A stretch of 64,000 bases of DNA, from assembly GCF_029714325.1 (NCBI RefSeq), contig NZ_CP121666.1:1674001-1738000 (forward strand), given 5' to 3'. A program made the position numbers and the translations under genes. The notes beneath the pieces were generated by a model. That model worked only from the letters and a program-made list of their open reading frames with translations. It made no database searches and was not told where the DNA came from. This DNA is from Bradyrhizobium sp. CB1717 (lineage in GTDB: Bacteria > Pseudomonadota > Alphaproteobacteria > Rhizobiales > Xanthobacteraceae). Positions 8,514 through 18,342 of the stretch are shown here, in pieces (the stretch's first letter is position 1; every line of letters begins with the position of its first letter).

Positions 8514-9800
8514 ATGCGGCGGTTCGCCGCGCCTGCCGGGATCGCTGCATTGAACAAGCCTGTCGTCGTCTCAGAGGAAACGCTGACCGAGCCCGTCGTC
8601 GTTGCCGACGTCGCGCCCGTTGCCAAGCCGAGCGCGGGGCCGGCCTATGTCGTGCTGGCGGGCATCAGCTTCTCGCACTTCCTCAACGACACCATGCAGT
8701 CGCTGATCGCCTCGGTGTATCCGATCCTGAAGGACACCTACGCGCTCGACTTCGCGCAGATCGGCATGATCACGCTCGCCTTCCAGTTCACGGCCTCGCT
8801 GCTGCAGCCGGTGGTCGGGCACTACACCGACAAGAAGGCGCAGCCTTATTCGCTGTCGATCGGCATGGCCTCGACCTTCTTCGGCTTGTTGCTGCTCAGC
8901 GTCGCGCACCAGTATCTGATCATCCTCGCCGCCGCCGCGCTGGTCGGCCTCGGCTCGGCGGTGTTTCATCCGGAATCCGCGCGCATCGCGCGGCTCGCCT
9001 CCGGCGGCCGCTACGGTTTTGCGCAATCGGTGTTCCAGCTCGGCGGCAGCTTCGGCACGTCGATGGGGCCGGTGCTGGCCGCGCTGATCGTGGTGCCGTT
9101 CGGGCAGGGCAGCATCGCCTGGTTCTCCTCGATCGCGTTCCTCGCGATCGTCGTGCTCTGGCGCATCGGGCGCTGGTACGCGCCGCAGATCACGACCAAG
9201 AAGGTTGCGCCCGTCCACACCCAGCCCGGCGCGCCGAGCTCGCGCCGTGTTGCCGTTGCACTTCTCGTGCTGGTGGCGCTGCTGTTCTCAAAACAGCTCT
9301 ACGTATCGAGCCTGTCGAGCTACTACATCTTCTATCTGATCGACCGGTTCGGCGTGTCGACGCAGGCCGCGCAAATCTATCTCTTCATCTTCCTCGCGGC
9401 GAACGCGGTCGGCGCGTTCTTCGGCGGCCCCTTGGGGGATCGCTTCGGCCGCAAGATCGTGATCTGGATCTCGATCCTCGGCGCGCTGCCGTTCACGCTG
9501 GCGCTGCCTTATGCCGGGCTCTATGCCAGCGCGGTGCTGTCGGTCATCATCGGCCTCATCATCTCCTCGACGACGTCGTCGATCATCGTGTTCGCGCAGG
9601 AGCTGGTGCCACACCGCTTCGGCATGATCTCCGGTGTGTTCTTCGGCGTCGCCTTCGGTATCGGAGGGCTTGGGGCCGCCGTGCTCGGCAAGCTCGCCGA
9701 TCACACCTCGATCGAGTTCGTCTACCAGGTCTGCGCGTACCTGCCGGCGATCGGACTTTTGGCGGTCTTCTTGCCCAAGCTGCAGCAGCCCGCGCGTTAA
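8514..9800 (+). CDS. fsr: MFS transporter of the fosmidomycin-resistance (Fsr) type
   Basis: The 428-residue protein has a 40-residue hydrophilic start followed by about 12 membrane segments. The FSHFLNDTMQSLIASVYPIL opening of the first helix and VFHPESARIARLASGGRYGFAQS after helix 4 are typical of the Fsr branch of the major facilitator superfamily, proton-driven drug exporters of the inner membrane. A second-half MFS loop GGPLGDRFGRK is present. ATG 8514 is used, but TTG 8550 is possible. A strong terminator follows at 9857. Substrate in this organism is unknown; resistance to fosmidomycin is the family's known trait. Confidence 0.88.
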   Translation: MRRFAAPAGIAALNKPVVVSEETLTEPVVVADVAPVAKPSAGPAYVVLAGISFSHFLNDTMQSLIASVYPILKDTYALDFAQIGMITLAFQFTASLLQPVVGHYTDKKAQPYSLSIGMASTFFGLLLLSVAHQYLIILAAAALVGLGSAVFHPESARIARLASGGRYGFAQSVFQLGGSFGTSMGPVLAALIVVPFGQGSIAWFSSIAFLAIVVLWRIGRWYAPQITTKKVAPVHTQPGAPSSRRVAVALLVLVALLFSKQLYVSSLSSYYIFYLIDRFGVSTQAAQIYLFIFLAANAVGAFFGGPLGDRFGRKIVIWISILGALPFTLALPYAGLYASAVLSVIIGLIISSTTSSIIVFAQELVPHRFGMISGVFFGVAFGIGGLGAAVLGKLADHTSIEFVYQVCAYLPAIGLLAVFLPKLQQPAR

Positions 9801-9856
9801 CAAACCTTTCCTTGCTGCCTTGCGGCTTCATCGATCGTTAGCAATTGGGGCGGGCG

Positions 9857-9880
9857 TGCAGCGCCGAGCGCTGCATTTTT
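9857..9880 (+). terminator. Intrinsic terminator after the Fsr-type gene
   Basis: TGCAGCGC and GCGCTGCA form a perfect 8-bp stem around a CGA loop, followed by TTTTT. It lies 57 bases after the stop codon. Confidence 0.8.
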
Positions 9881-10039
9881 GCAACGCTCGCACCGCATCC
9901 GCGTGTGCAGTGAGAAAAAATCAACCTTAAAAATTAGGGTTAAGTGGCGCTTAAACATTTGCTGCCATCGTCCGGGTCGTGAGTTTCCAGAACGTGGGGC
10001 GTCTGCATTTTGCCTCACCGGCCATAAGGACGAAGCCCA

Positions 10040-10873
10040 ATGCGTAGCGTTAAGTCTCTCCTTGCCGCGGGTGCGGCAACCCTGATCTCGTCGATGGCGT
10101 TTGCCGCCGATATGCCGATCGCGGCGCCGCCTCCCATGTACGCCCCGCCGGCTCCGCCCGCCGACTTCGGCGGCTGGTATCTCCGCGGCGACGTCGGCAT
10201 GACCAACCAGCGCGCCAAGAGCATCGATGCCTCCCTGCCGGCCGGCTATACGAAGTCGACGGAAGGTCTCGGATTCGACTCGTCGCCGCTGTTCGATCTC
10301 GGCGTCGGCTATCGCTTCAACAACTGGTTCCGCGCCGACGTGATCGGCCAGTACCGTGGCAAGGCCAACCTGCACGGCAGCGACAACGTCTTCGGACCCG
10401 GCTTCGTCGGCGTCAACAACTACACCGGCAGCAAGTCCGAGTGGGTCGTCATGGCGAATGCCTATGTTGACCTCGGCACCTGGTGGTGCATCACCCCGTT
10501 CATCGGCGCCGGTGTCGGCGGCTCCTACAACAAGATCAGCGGCTTCCGCGACGACGGCGTTTCATTCAGCGGCGGCGCGCTGTCCAACAGCGTCGCCTAC
10601 TTCGCCGACAACGGTAAGTGGAACTTTGCCTGGGCCGCCCACGCCGGTCTCGCCTACAAGGTCAATCCCGGGTTCACCGTCGAACTGGCCTACAGCTACA
10701 TGAACCTCGGCGACGCAGCGCCCGGCAACTTCCGCCTGTTCGACAACAGCGCTTCGGGCCCGACCTCGATCAAGATCAAGGAGCTCACCTCGCACGATCT
10801 GAAGCTCGGCGTGCGCTGGGATCTCAACAGCCCGCCGGCCTACGTGCCGCAGCCGCTCGTCACCAAGGGCTGA
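10040..10873 (+). CDS. Outer-membrane beta-barrel protein
   Basis: The 277-residue protein starts with a signal peptide (cleavage after AFA, residues 20-22) and a short Pro-rich linker (APPPMYAPPAPP). Then follows an eight-stranded OmpA/Omp25-like barrel: WYLRGDVGM, GVGYRFNNWFRADV, YVDLGTWWCITPFIGAGVGG, FTVELAYSYMNLGD and the closing strand LKLGVRWDL. Such proteins are abundant rhizobial surface proteins. It has its own perfect terminator and precedes a second barrel gene about 170 bases further on. A transport or adhesion role cannot be assigned. Confidence 0.85.
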   Translation: MRSVKSLLAAGAATLISSMAFAADMPIAAPPPMYAPPAPPADFGGWYLRGDVGMTNQRAKSIDASLPAGYTKSTEGLGFDSSPLFDLGVGYRFNNWFRADVIGQYRGKANLHGSDNVFGPGFVGVNNYTGSKSEWVVMANAYVDLGTWWCITPFIGAGVGGSYNKISGFRDDGVSFSGGALSNSVAYFADNGKWNFAWAAHAGLAYKVNPGFTVELAYSYMNLGDAAPGNFRLFDNSASGPTSIKIKELTSHDLKLGVRWDLNSPPAYVPQPLVTKG

Positions 10874-10903
10874 TCCTCAAGCCCATCGCTTAACGTCTCT
10901 TAA

Positions 10904-10930
10904 CGGCGCGGGATCATCCCGCGCCGTTTT
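10904..10930 (+). terminator. Intrinsic terminator after the first barrel gene
   Basis: CGGCGCGGGA and TCCCGCGCCG make a perfect 10-bp stem with a TCA loop, then TTTT. It lies 31 bases after the stop codon. Confidence 0.9.
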
Positions 10931-11043
10931 GCTTTGCGGATTTTTCATGGCCCGACGGCGGCGAAATCGCCGGAGGCAACCATTGGTTAAGGTTAACGAG
11001 CCATGATCATGGCGAAAGTTCGAGTCCGATTTGGAGCGTTGCG

Positions 11044-11931
11044 ATGCGTAGGCTTTTGTTGGCGGCGGCGATGTTGGGGACGGTGTCTGCCGCACACGCG
11101 GCCGATATGCCGGATCTCCCGGTCCTGCGCGGCGGCATCACCGACGGCCTGTCGAAGACGTCCCGCAACTGGGACGGCTTCTATGTCGGCGCCAACGCCG
11201 GCTACACCAGCGACGCCAGCGATTTCAGCCAGAGCGTGGTCGGGCTGACCAACTTCATCTTCCGCGACAGCGTTCTCCAGCAGCCGACGTCGACGTGGTC
11301 GCTGATGAACAAGACCAACACGCAAGGCACCAATTTCGGTGGTTTCATCGGCCGCAACTGGCAATGGTATGATGCCATCCTCAGCCTCGAGGGCACCTAC
11401 ACCTATTTCAACAATCTCGCGACGTCGACGTCGGGCTCGAACTCGCTCATGATCGTCAACCCGGCCGGCGAAACGCGCCCCCCGGGCATCACCAACAACT
11501 ATGGCGTGACACTGACCGGTACCGCTGCGGCACAGGTCAAGGACATGATCACGTTGCGCGGGCGCATGGGCTGGGACGGCGGCGGCTTCATGCCCTACAT
11601 GTTCGCCGGAGCGGCCGTCGGACGCATGGACGTGTCCCGCACGGTGACGAGCAACGTGACGTTGCGGCAGGACTCGACGGTCACGGATGCGTTCGGCAAT
11701 GTCATCACGATCATCGGCCCGACCAACCCCGTTCCGGCGCAATCGCAGACCCAGACGCAGCACAGGACCAATAATTTCGCAGTGGGTTGGACCGCCGGTC
11801 TCGGTCTCGAATACTGCATCTGGGACGGCCTGTTCGCGCGCGTCGAATATGAATATGTGAGATTCTCTCCCGTCATGAACACGCAGGTGACGCTGAATAA
11901 CGCGCGCCTCGGCCTCGGCTACAAGTTCTGA
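11044..11931 (+). CDS. Outer-membrane beta-barrel protein
   Basis: The 295-residue product has a signal peptide ending AHA and a barrel of the same broad family as its upstream neighbour: WDGFYVGANAGY, FGGFIGRNWQWYDAILSLEGTY, ITLRGRMGWDGGGFMPYMFAGAAVGRMD, FAVGWTAGLGLEY and LFARVEYEYVRF, with the C-terminal strand ending in Phe (GLGYKF), which the BAM complex recognises. The sequence is clearly diverged from the gene at 10040, so this is a neighbouring family member and not a recent copy. The ATG at 11044 follows GGAGC. Function beyond a surface barrel is unknown. Confidence 0.85.
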   Translation: MRRLLLAAAMLGTVSAAHAADMPDLPVLRGGITDGLSKTSRNWDGFYVGANAGYTSDASDFSQSVVGLTNFIFRDSVLQQPTSTWSLMNKTNTQGTNFGGFIGRNWQWYDAILSLEGTYTYFNNLATSTSGSNSLMIVNPAGETRPPGITNNYGVTLTGTAAAQVKDMITLRGRMGWDGGGFMPYMFAGAAVGRMDVSRTVTSNVTLRQDSTVTDAFGNVITIIGPTNPVPAQSQTQTQHRTNNFAVGWTAGLGLEYCIWDGLFARVEYEYVRFSPVMNTQVTLNNARLGLGYKF

Positions 11932-12001
11932 GCGGTCCGCTTCCTGTTGACAGCTTCGCTTCGTCCTGATGCTCTGTCGTTCCGACAGCGGGGCGGCAGC
12001 G

Positions 12002-12592
12002 ATGAAGATCTACGGCGACAGCAATTCCGGCAATTGTCTCAAGGTGAAGTGGGTCTGCGACAAGCTCGCGCTGCCCTATCAGTGGATCGAGATCGACACA
12101 AGCAAGGGCGAGACGCGCACGCCGCAATTCCTCAAGATGAACGCCGCCGGCCAGGTGCCGACCGTCGCCTTCGACGACGGCCGCTCGCTGGCACAGTCCA
12201 ACGCCATCATCCGCTATCTCGCCCGCGACAGCGTCCTCATTCCGCGTGACGCTTTCGCTGCGGCGAAGATGGACGAATGGCTGTTCTGGGAGCAGTACAG
12301 CCACGAGCCCTATATCGCCGTGTGCCGCTTCCTCATCGTCTATCTCGGCAAGGACGCCTCCGAGCTCGATCCTGAAAAGGTCAAGCGCGGCTATGCGGCG
12401 CTCGACCGCATGGAGCAGCATCTCGCCACCGGCCGCTTCTTCGCCGGCGATATGGTATCGCTCGCCGACGTCTCGCTGCTCGCCTATACGCGCGTCGCGC
12501 ATGAAGGCGGTTTCGATCTCGGTCGCTATGCGGCCATCCGCCGCTGGATCGGCGAGGCCGAGGCCTTTCTCGGCCTGCCGGCGTCGCGCTGA
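12002..12592 (+). CDS. Glutathione S-transferase family protein
   Basis: The 196-residue protein has an N-terminal thioredoxin-like domain (residues 1-78) with the conserved cis-Pro segment QVPTVAFDDG and the QSNAIIRYLA glutathione-binding loop. An all-helical C-terminal domain (about 90-190) ends in the N-capping box region FAGDMVSLADVSLLAY. Cytosolic GSTs conjugate or exchange glutathione for detoxification. The ATG at 12002 begins the fold directly (KIYGDSNSGNCLKV). The stop codon lies inside the first unit of a 13-base tandem repeat. It precedes a GNAT gene. Confidence 0.88.
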   Translation: MKIYGDSNSGNCLKVKWVCDKLALPYQWIEIDTSKGETRTPQFLKMNAAGQVPTVAFDDGRSLAQSNAIIRYLARDSVLIPRDAFAAAKMDEWLFWEQYSHEPYIAVCRFLIVYLGKDASELDPEKVKRGYAALDRMEQHLATGRFFAGDMVSLADVSLLAYTRVAHEGGFDLGRYAAIRRWIGEAEAFLGLPASR

Positions 12593-12636
12593 GTCTTCGC
12601 GCTGAGTCTTCGCGCTGAGTCTTGGCGCTGAGTTTT
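12585..12636 (+). repeat. Four-unit 13-base tandem repeat across the GST stop codon
   Basis: Three exact copies of CGCGCTGAGTCTT (12585-12597, 12598-12610, 12611-12623) and one variant GGCGCTGAGTTTT (12624-12636) stand head to tail. The TGA of the GST gene is inside the first unit, and the array ends 14 bases before the next gene's ATG. Confidence 0.9.
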
Positions 12637-12650
12637 TTGGAGTTTCCCGT

Positions 12651-13115
12651 ATGAACGATAAGTCCGTCTCGATCCGTCCCGCGCGCCGCGAGGACGTGCC
12701 GGCGATCGTGGCGATGCTCGCCGATGACCATCTCGGGCGCGCGCGCGAGCGCGTGGAGGATCCGCTGCCTGCGTCCTACTACGCGGCATTCGAGCGGGTC
12801 GAGCGCGATCCAAATCTGACGCTCGTCGTTGCTGAAAGCGAGGGCAGGGTGGTCGGCTGCCTGCAACTCGCTGTTCTCTCAGGCATCAGCTCGCAGGGCG
12901 GCATCCGCGGACTGCTCGAAGACGTGCGCGTTGCCACTGATTGTCGCAGCCGCGGCATCGGCGAGCAGTTGGTGCAATGGGCCATCGCGGAAGCGAAGGC
13001 GCGCGGCTGCAATCTGGTCGAACTGCTGACGCATCAGACGCGCGTCGATGCGCAGCGCTTCTACATGCGGCTGGGATTCACAGCGAGCCATGTCGGCATG
13101 ACTGTCCGCTTTTGA
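12651..13115 (+). CDS. GNAT-family N-acetyltransferase
   Basis: The 154-residue protein shows the GNAT order: an N-terminal IRPARREDVPAIVAML strand-helix, LTLVVAESEGRVVGCLQLAVL for strands 2-4, the acetyl-CoA pyrophosphate-binding loop region EDVRVATDCRSRGIGEQLVQWA (motif A, about residues 89-112), and a C-terminal AQRFYMRLGFTASHVGM. It transfers an acetyl group from acetyl-CoA to an unknown amine. It follows the GST gene by 58 bases that are mostly the tandem repeat, so the two may be co-transcribed. Confidence 0.9.
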   Translation: MNDKSVSIRPARREDVPAIVAMLADDHLGRARERVEDPLPASYYAAFERVERDPNLTLVVAESEGRVVGCLQLAVLSGISSQGGIRGLLEDVRVATDCRSRGIGEQLVQWAIAEAKARGCNLVELLTHQTRVDAQRFYMRLGFTASHVGMTVRF

Positions 13116-13272
13116 GGCAACACCTCGCAAGCGTTGCGTGATCAGCGAAATCGGAGCGTGCGTTCGTTCATCTTAAGAGCTGATAAACTACCCGTCCGTC
13201 GTTCACGTGGACGCGGGAACGATCGGTGCTAGGCAGCGTCAGACACCGGGCTCGGTCGGTTCGGGGATTTCG

Positions 13273-13479
13273 ATGACAAGCTATTCCATGATCAAGGTCG
13301 GCAACGACTACGTTGTGCAGGCCAACGACAAGTGCATTTTGAAAGTCGGCAGCCGCCGCCGTGCCGCGCAATTGATCAGCGAGGCCACGGACTTGCTGAA
13401 TGCGCTCACTGCCGTCGAGTCCCCGGAAATCGCCCCCGAGGCGCCTTCACTCCAGCGTGAGACGCCCGAACTTCCTTGA
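13273..13479 (+). CDS. Small hypothetical protein
   Basis: The 68-residue protein starts at ATG 13273 after CGGGGATT. It begins MTSYSMIKVGNDYVVQAND, a short beta-hairpin-like stretch, followed by a basic helix (SRRRAAQLISEATDLLNAL) and an acidic, Pro-rich tail. Nothing in it points to a function. Codon use fits real genes here, and it stands about 80 bases ahead of serC on the same strand, so it could share the transcript entering the serC leader. Confidence 0.6.
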   Translation: MTSYSMIKVGNDYVVQANDKCILKVGSRRRAAQLISEATDLLNALTAVESPEIAPEAPSLQRETPELP

Positions 13480-13510
13480 CGACTCTTCCCGTTTCCCGTA
13501 TCAGCCGCCG

Positions 13511-13558
13511 CGGGACACCTCCCCCCAACGGGAGGCTTACTATCTGGAAGGGTAGATC
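13511..13558 (+). ncRNA. serC leader RNA motif
   Basis: The 48 bases before serC form two hairpins: CCTCCC / GGGAGG (13518-13523 and 13530-13535) and CTATC / GGTAG (13540-13544 and 13551-13555), the second holding a GGAAG ribosome-site segment in its loop. This layout matches the alphaproteobacterial serC RNA motif, a conserved cis element upstream of serC whose ligand is not known. The match is from memory of the motif; a covariance-model search would settle it. Confidence 0.65.
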
Positions 13559-14731
<1,173 letters not shown>

Positions 14732-14738
14732 TGTTCTG

Positions 14739-14884
14739 ACCCTCCCCTGGAGGGGGAGGGTCGACGCACCGTCAGGTGCGGCGGGGTGGGGTGATCTCTC
14801 CACACGGCGCACCGGCAATTTTCTTTGTTGCAGCTTCACCCCACCCCGGCGCTTCGCGCCGACCCTCCCCCTCCAGGGGAGGGT
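14739..14884. repeat. Palindromic repeat, CCCTCCCCTGGAGGGGGAGGG family, between serC and serA
   Basis: The ends ACCCTCCCCTGGAGG and CCTCCAGGGGAGGGT pair with each other, and the left and right arms each fold on themselves. Related elements lie at 21927-22102 and 44956-45113. It occupies nearly the whole serC-serA gap. Confidence 0.85.
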
Positions 14885-14902
14885 GTGAAGGAAGACATCC
14901 CC

Positions 14903-16492
14903 ATGACCAAACCCAAAGTTCTCATTTCCGACGCACTCTCGCCCGCCGCCGTGCAGATCTTCAAGGACCGCGGCGTCGAGGTCGACTTCCAGCCCAACCT
15001 CGGCAAGGACAAGGACAAGCTCGCCGAGATCATCGGCAATTACGACGGCCTTGCGATCCGCTCCGCGACCAAGGCGACCGCCAAGATCCTCGAGAAGGCA
15101 ACCAACCTCAAGGTGATCGGCCGCGCCGGCATCGGCGTCGACAATGTCGAGATCCCCGCCGCCACGGCCAAGGGCATCATCGTGATGAACACGCCGTTCG
15201 GCAATTCGATCACGACCGCCGAGCACGCCATCACCCTGATGCTGGCGCTCGCCCGCGAGATCCCGCAGGCCGACGCCTCGACCCAGGCCGGCAAGTGGGA
15301 GAAGAACCGTTTCATGGGCGTCGAGATCACCGGCAAGGTGCTCGGCGTGGTCGGCTGCGGCAATATCGGCTCGATCGTCGCCGACCGCGCGCTCGGCCTG
15401 CGCATGAAGGTCGTCGCCTTCGATCCGTTCCTGTCGCCCGAGCGCGCCAAGGACATCGGCGTCGAGAAGGTCGATCTCGACGATCTCCTCAAGCGCGCCG
15501 ACTTCATCACGCTGCACACCCCGCTGACCGAGAAGACCAAGAACATCATCGACGCGGCCGCGATCGCCAAGATGAAGAAGGGCGTGCGCCTGATCAACTG
15601 TGCCCGCGGCGGCCTCGTCGACGAGCAGGCCGTGGTCGAGGCGCTCAACTCCAAGCACATTGCGGGTGCCGCCTTCGACGTCTTCGTCGAGGAGCCTGCG
15701 ACCTCCAACGTGCTGTTCGGCCATCCCAACGTGATCTGCACCCCGCATCTCGGCGCCTCCACCACGGAAGCGCAGGAGAACGTCGCGCTCCAGGTCGCCG
15801 AGCAGATGTCGGACTACCTCTTGACCGGCGCGATCTCGAACGCTGTCAACTTCCCCTCGATCACCGCGGAAGAAGCGCCGAAGCTGAAGCCGTTCATCGC
15901 GCTCGCCGAGAAGCTCGGCTCGTTCGCCGGCCAGCTCACTGAGTCAGGCATCCTCAAGGTCGAGATCACCTATGAGGGCCACGTCGCCGAGATGAAGATC
16001 AAGGCGATCACCTCCGCGGTGCTGTCGGGCCTGCTGCGGCCGATGCTGGGCGAGGTCAACGTCGTCTCGGCGCCCGTCGTCGCCAAGGAGCGCGGCATGG
16101 TCGTCGACGAGATCGTGCGCGCGGCCCAGAGCGACTATGAGAGCCTGATCACCGTGACCGTCGCGACCGAACGTCAGGAGCGCTCGGTCTCCGGCACCGT
16201 CTATCACGACGGCAAGCCGCGCCTCGTCGACGTCAAGGGCATCCGGGTCGACGCCGAGTTCGGCAAGTCGATGATCTACATCACCAACGAGGACAAGCCG
16301 GGCTTCATCGGCAGGTTCGCAAGCCTGCTCGGCGATGCCAAGATCAACATCGCCACCTTCCATCTCGGCCGCGTCGCTCCCGGCAGCGATGCCATTGCGC
16401 TGGTCGAGGTCGACGGCGCGGTGCCGCCCGACCTGCTCGCCAAGGTGCAGGCCCTGCCGCAGGTCAAGCAGGCCAAGGCGCTGACGTTCTAA
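14903..16492 (+). CDS. serA: D-3-phosphoglycerate dehydrogenase
   Basis: SerA oxidises 3-phosphoglycerate with NAD, the committed step of serine synthesis. The 529-residue long-form enzyme shows the substrate domain start (residues 1-100), the NAD-binding GCGNIGS loop at 151-157, the catalytic Arg in INCARGGLVDE, the catalytic His in TPHLGAST, an intervening domain (about 320-450) and a C-terminal ACT domain (KPGFIGRFASLLGDAKINIA), the usual site of serine feedback. The ATG at 14903 follows GAAGGAAG; the upstream open frame runs into repeat DNA and is not used. A strong terminator follows. Confidence 0.96.
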   Translation: MTKPKVLISDALSPAAVQIFKDRGVEVDFQPNLGKDKDKLAEIIGNYDGLAIRSATKATAKILEKATNLKVIGRAGIGVDNVEIPAATAKGIIVMNTPFGNSITTAEHAITLMLALAREIPQADASTQAGKWEKNRFMGVEITGKVLGVVGCGNIGSIVADRALGLRMKVVAFDPFLSPERAKDIGVEKVDLDDLLKRADFITLHTPLTEKTKNIIDAAAIAKMKKGVRLINCARGGLVDEQAVVEALNSKHIAGAAFDVFVEEPATSNVLFGHPNVICTPHLGASTTEAQENVALQVAEQMSDYLLTGAISNAVNFPSITAEEAPKLKPFIALAEKLGSFAGQLTESGILKVEITYEGHVAEMKIKAITSAVLSGLLRPMLGEVNVVSAPVVAKERGMVVDEIVRAAQSDYESLITVTVATERQERSVSGTVYHDGKPRLVDVKGIRVDAEFGKSMIYITNEDKPGFIGRFASLLGDAKINIATFHLGRVAPGSDAIALVEVDGAVPPDLLAKVQALPQVKQAKALTF

Positions 16493-16560
16493 GGCGCGGT
16501 CGTCCCGCGGTGTGCACACCGCGGAATGACGGCCATCATATATTCCGACACGCGGAACAA

Positions 16561-16592
16561 CGCCGTCTCCATCGCCGGAGGCGGCGTTTTTA
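16561..16592 (+). terminator. Intrinsic terminator after serA
   Basis: CGCCGTCTCC and GGAGGCGGCG form a 10-bp stem (one T-G pair) around ATCGCC, followed by TTTTTATTTT. It lies about 70 bases past the serA stop. Confidence 0.9.
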
Positions 16593-16686
16593 TTTTCCCC
16601 GCACCAGCCAATCTCAGTGTACCAATGGCGTCCAGGACGCCTCGTAACTACGCTCCGTTCAAAATCGTTCGACAAGGGAGAAAACA

Positions 16687-17859
16687 ATGCGTGAAGCCGT
16701 CATCGTTTCCTATGCGCGCACGGGCCTCGCAAAATCCGGCCGCGGCGGGTTCAACATCACGCCGCCGATGTCGCTCGCGGCGCATGCCATCCACCATGCG
16801 GTCGACCGCGCCGGCGTCGAGAAGGACTATGTCGAGGACTGCTATCTCGGCAATTGCGCCCATGGCGCGCCGAACATCGGCCGCCAGGCCGCGCTGCTCG
16901 CGGGCCTGCCGAAGACCACGGCCGGCGTCTCGGTCAACCGCTTCTGCTCCTCGGGCCTGCAGACGATCGCGATGGCCGCGAACTCGATCCGCTCCGATGG
17001 CGCCGACTGCATCGTCGCCGGCGGCGTCGAGAGCATCTCGATCCCCGGCGGCGGCTCGCCGAAGGAATGGGTCGATCCGGAACTGCTCAAGGTCGCCCCC
17101 GACATCTTCATGGCGATGATCGACACCGCCGACATCGTCGCCGAGCGCTACAAGCTCAGCCGCGAATACCAGGACGAGTTCTCGCTGGAATCGCAGCGCC
17201 GCATGGCCGCGTCCCAGCAGGCGGGCAAGTACAAGGACGAGATCGTCCCGATGAAGACGAAGATGAAGGTCGTCGACAAGCAGACCAAGGCCGAGAGCAT
17301 CGTCGACTACGTCGTCGATCGCGACGAATGCAACCGGCCGGAGACCACGATGGAGGGCCTCGCCAAGCTCGAGCCGGTGAAGGGCCCCGGCAAGTTCGTC
17401 ACCGCCGGCAATGCCAGCCAGCTCTCCGACGGCGCCGCCGCCGTGGTGCTGATGGAAGCCAAGGACGCCGAGAAGCGCGGGCTCAAGCCGCTCGGCCGCT
17501 TCGTCGCCTGGGCAACCGCCGGCTGCGAGCCCGACGAAATGGGCATCGGTCCGGTGTTCGCGATCCCGAAGCTCCTCAAGCGCACCGGCCTCAAGATCGA
17601 CGACATCGATCTGTGGGAGCTCAACGAGGCCTTCGCCAGCCAGTGCCTGTATTGCCGCGACAAGCTCGAGATCGATCCCGCCAAGTACAACGTCAACGGC
17701 GGCTCGATCGCGATCGGCCATCCCTTCGGCATGACCGGCGCGCGTCTCACCGGCCATCTGCTGCAGGAAGGCGCGCGGCGCAAGGCCAAGTGGGGCGTGG
17801 TGACCATGTGCATTGGCGGCGGCCAGGGCGGCGCCGGCCTGTTCGAGATCTACAGCTGA
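16687..17859 (+). CDS. Thiolase (acetyl-CoA C-acyltransferase)
   Basis: The 390-residue thiolase either cleaves 3-ketoacyl-CoA or condenses two acetyl-CoA. The nucleophilic Cys87 lies in VNRFCSSGLQTIA, the GHPFGMTGARLTGHLL block carries the active-site His, and the second catalytic Cys is in MCIGGGQGGAGLFE. NEAFASQ is also present. The start follows AAGGGAGAAAACA. It is alone between two strong terminators, so it is a one-gene transcription unit. Degradative (FadA-like) or biosynthetic (PhaA-like) use cannot be told from the sequence. Confidence 0.92.
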   Translation: MREAVIVSYARTGLAKSGRGGFNITPPMSLAAHAIHHAVDRAGVEKDYVEDCYLGNCAHGAPNIGRQAALLAGLPKTTAGVSVNRFCSSGLQTIAMAANSIRSDGADCIVAGGVESISIPGGGSPKEWVDPELLKVAPDIFMAMIDTADIVAERYKLSREYQDEFSLESQRRMAASQQAGKYKDEIVPMKTKMKVVDKQTKAESIVDYVVDRDECNRPETTMEGLAKLEPVKGPGKFVTAGNASQLSDGAAAVVLMEAKDAEKRGLKPLGRFVAWATAGCEPDEMGIGPVFAIPKLLKRTGLKIDDIDLWELNEAFASQCLYCRDKLEIDPAKYNVNGGSIAIGHPFGMTGARLTGHLLQEGARRKAKWGVVTMCIGGGQGGAGLFEIYS

Positions 17860-17879
17860 TCTGAACGCCTGGACTAACG

Positions 17880-17912
17880 AAAGGCACGGCGCTTGCGGCG
17901 CCGTGCCTTTTT
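17880..17912 (+). terminator. Intrinsic terminator after the thiolase gene
   Basis: AAGGCACGGCGC and GCGCCGTGCCTT make a perfect 12-bp stem with loop TTGCG, followed by more T residues. It is 20 bases past the stop codon. Confidence 0.93.
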
Positions 17913-17946
17913 CATTGCGCACGATTCGGCGAAAACCGTATTGGTC

Positions 17947-17964
17947 ATGTGAACCTGTTCACAT
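17947..17964. promoter_or_regulatory. Perfect inverted repeat upstream of the DUF1127 gene
   Basis: ATGTGAAC and GTTCACAT flank a CT spacer. The dyad lies about 110 bases before the DUF1127 start and after the preceding terminator, where a regulator site for that gene would be expected. The protein that binds it is unknown. Confidence 0.5.
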
Positions 17965-18073
17965 TCGGGAACACCGCGGCAGGGTACCCTTCGCAGGTCA
18001 GCCGTACGCCGAGCATTATCTCGCATCGCCTGGCACACACATCCGATGAAAAGCAACACCCGGGGGAGATGCT

Positions 18074-18319
18074 GTGATGAGCATAACCTATGGTGCAGCA
18101 GGACCAGGACGGACCGCGACAAGGGCGCGGCACGTTTCCAGTTTCTTCAAGCGATATTGGCATGCATTTCAGCAATGGCGCAGCCACGAGAGGGTGCGGG
18201 CCGACCTGTGCAACCTGAGTGACAGGGAGCTCATGGATATCGGCACCACGCGCGGCGAGATCGACTACGTCGCCTCGAACCAGTGGCGCGATCCGCGGGG
18301 GATCCGATCCCTCGAATAG
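18074..18319 (+). CDS. DUF1127 (YjiS-like) small protein
   Basis: The 81-residue protein has a variable start and a conserved C-terminal DUF1127 segment (about residues 25-75): a basic amphipathic FFKRYWHAFQQWRSHERV helix followed by LCNLSDRELMDIGTTRGEIDYVA. Small DUF1127 proteins in Rhizobiales are known to affect RNA turnover and phosphate or carbon responses; which applies here is not known. The GGGGGAGATG ribosome site precedes tandem ATG codons at 18074 and 18077. It converges with the large kinase gene, their ends 24 bases apart. Confidence 0.85.
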   Translation: MMSITYGAAGPGRTATRARHVSSFFKRYWHAFQQWRSHERVRADLCNLSDRELMDIGTTRGEIDYVASNQWRDPRGIRSLE

Positions 18320-18342
18320 CAGCTGCGTGTCGGGGGCGTGAT

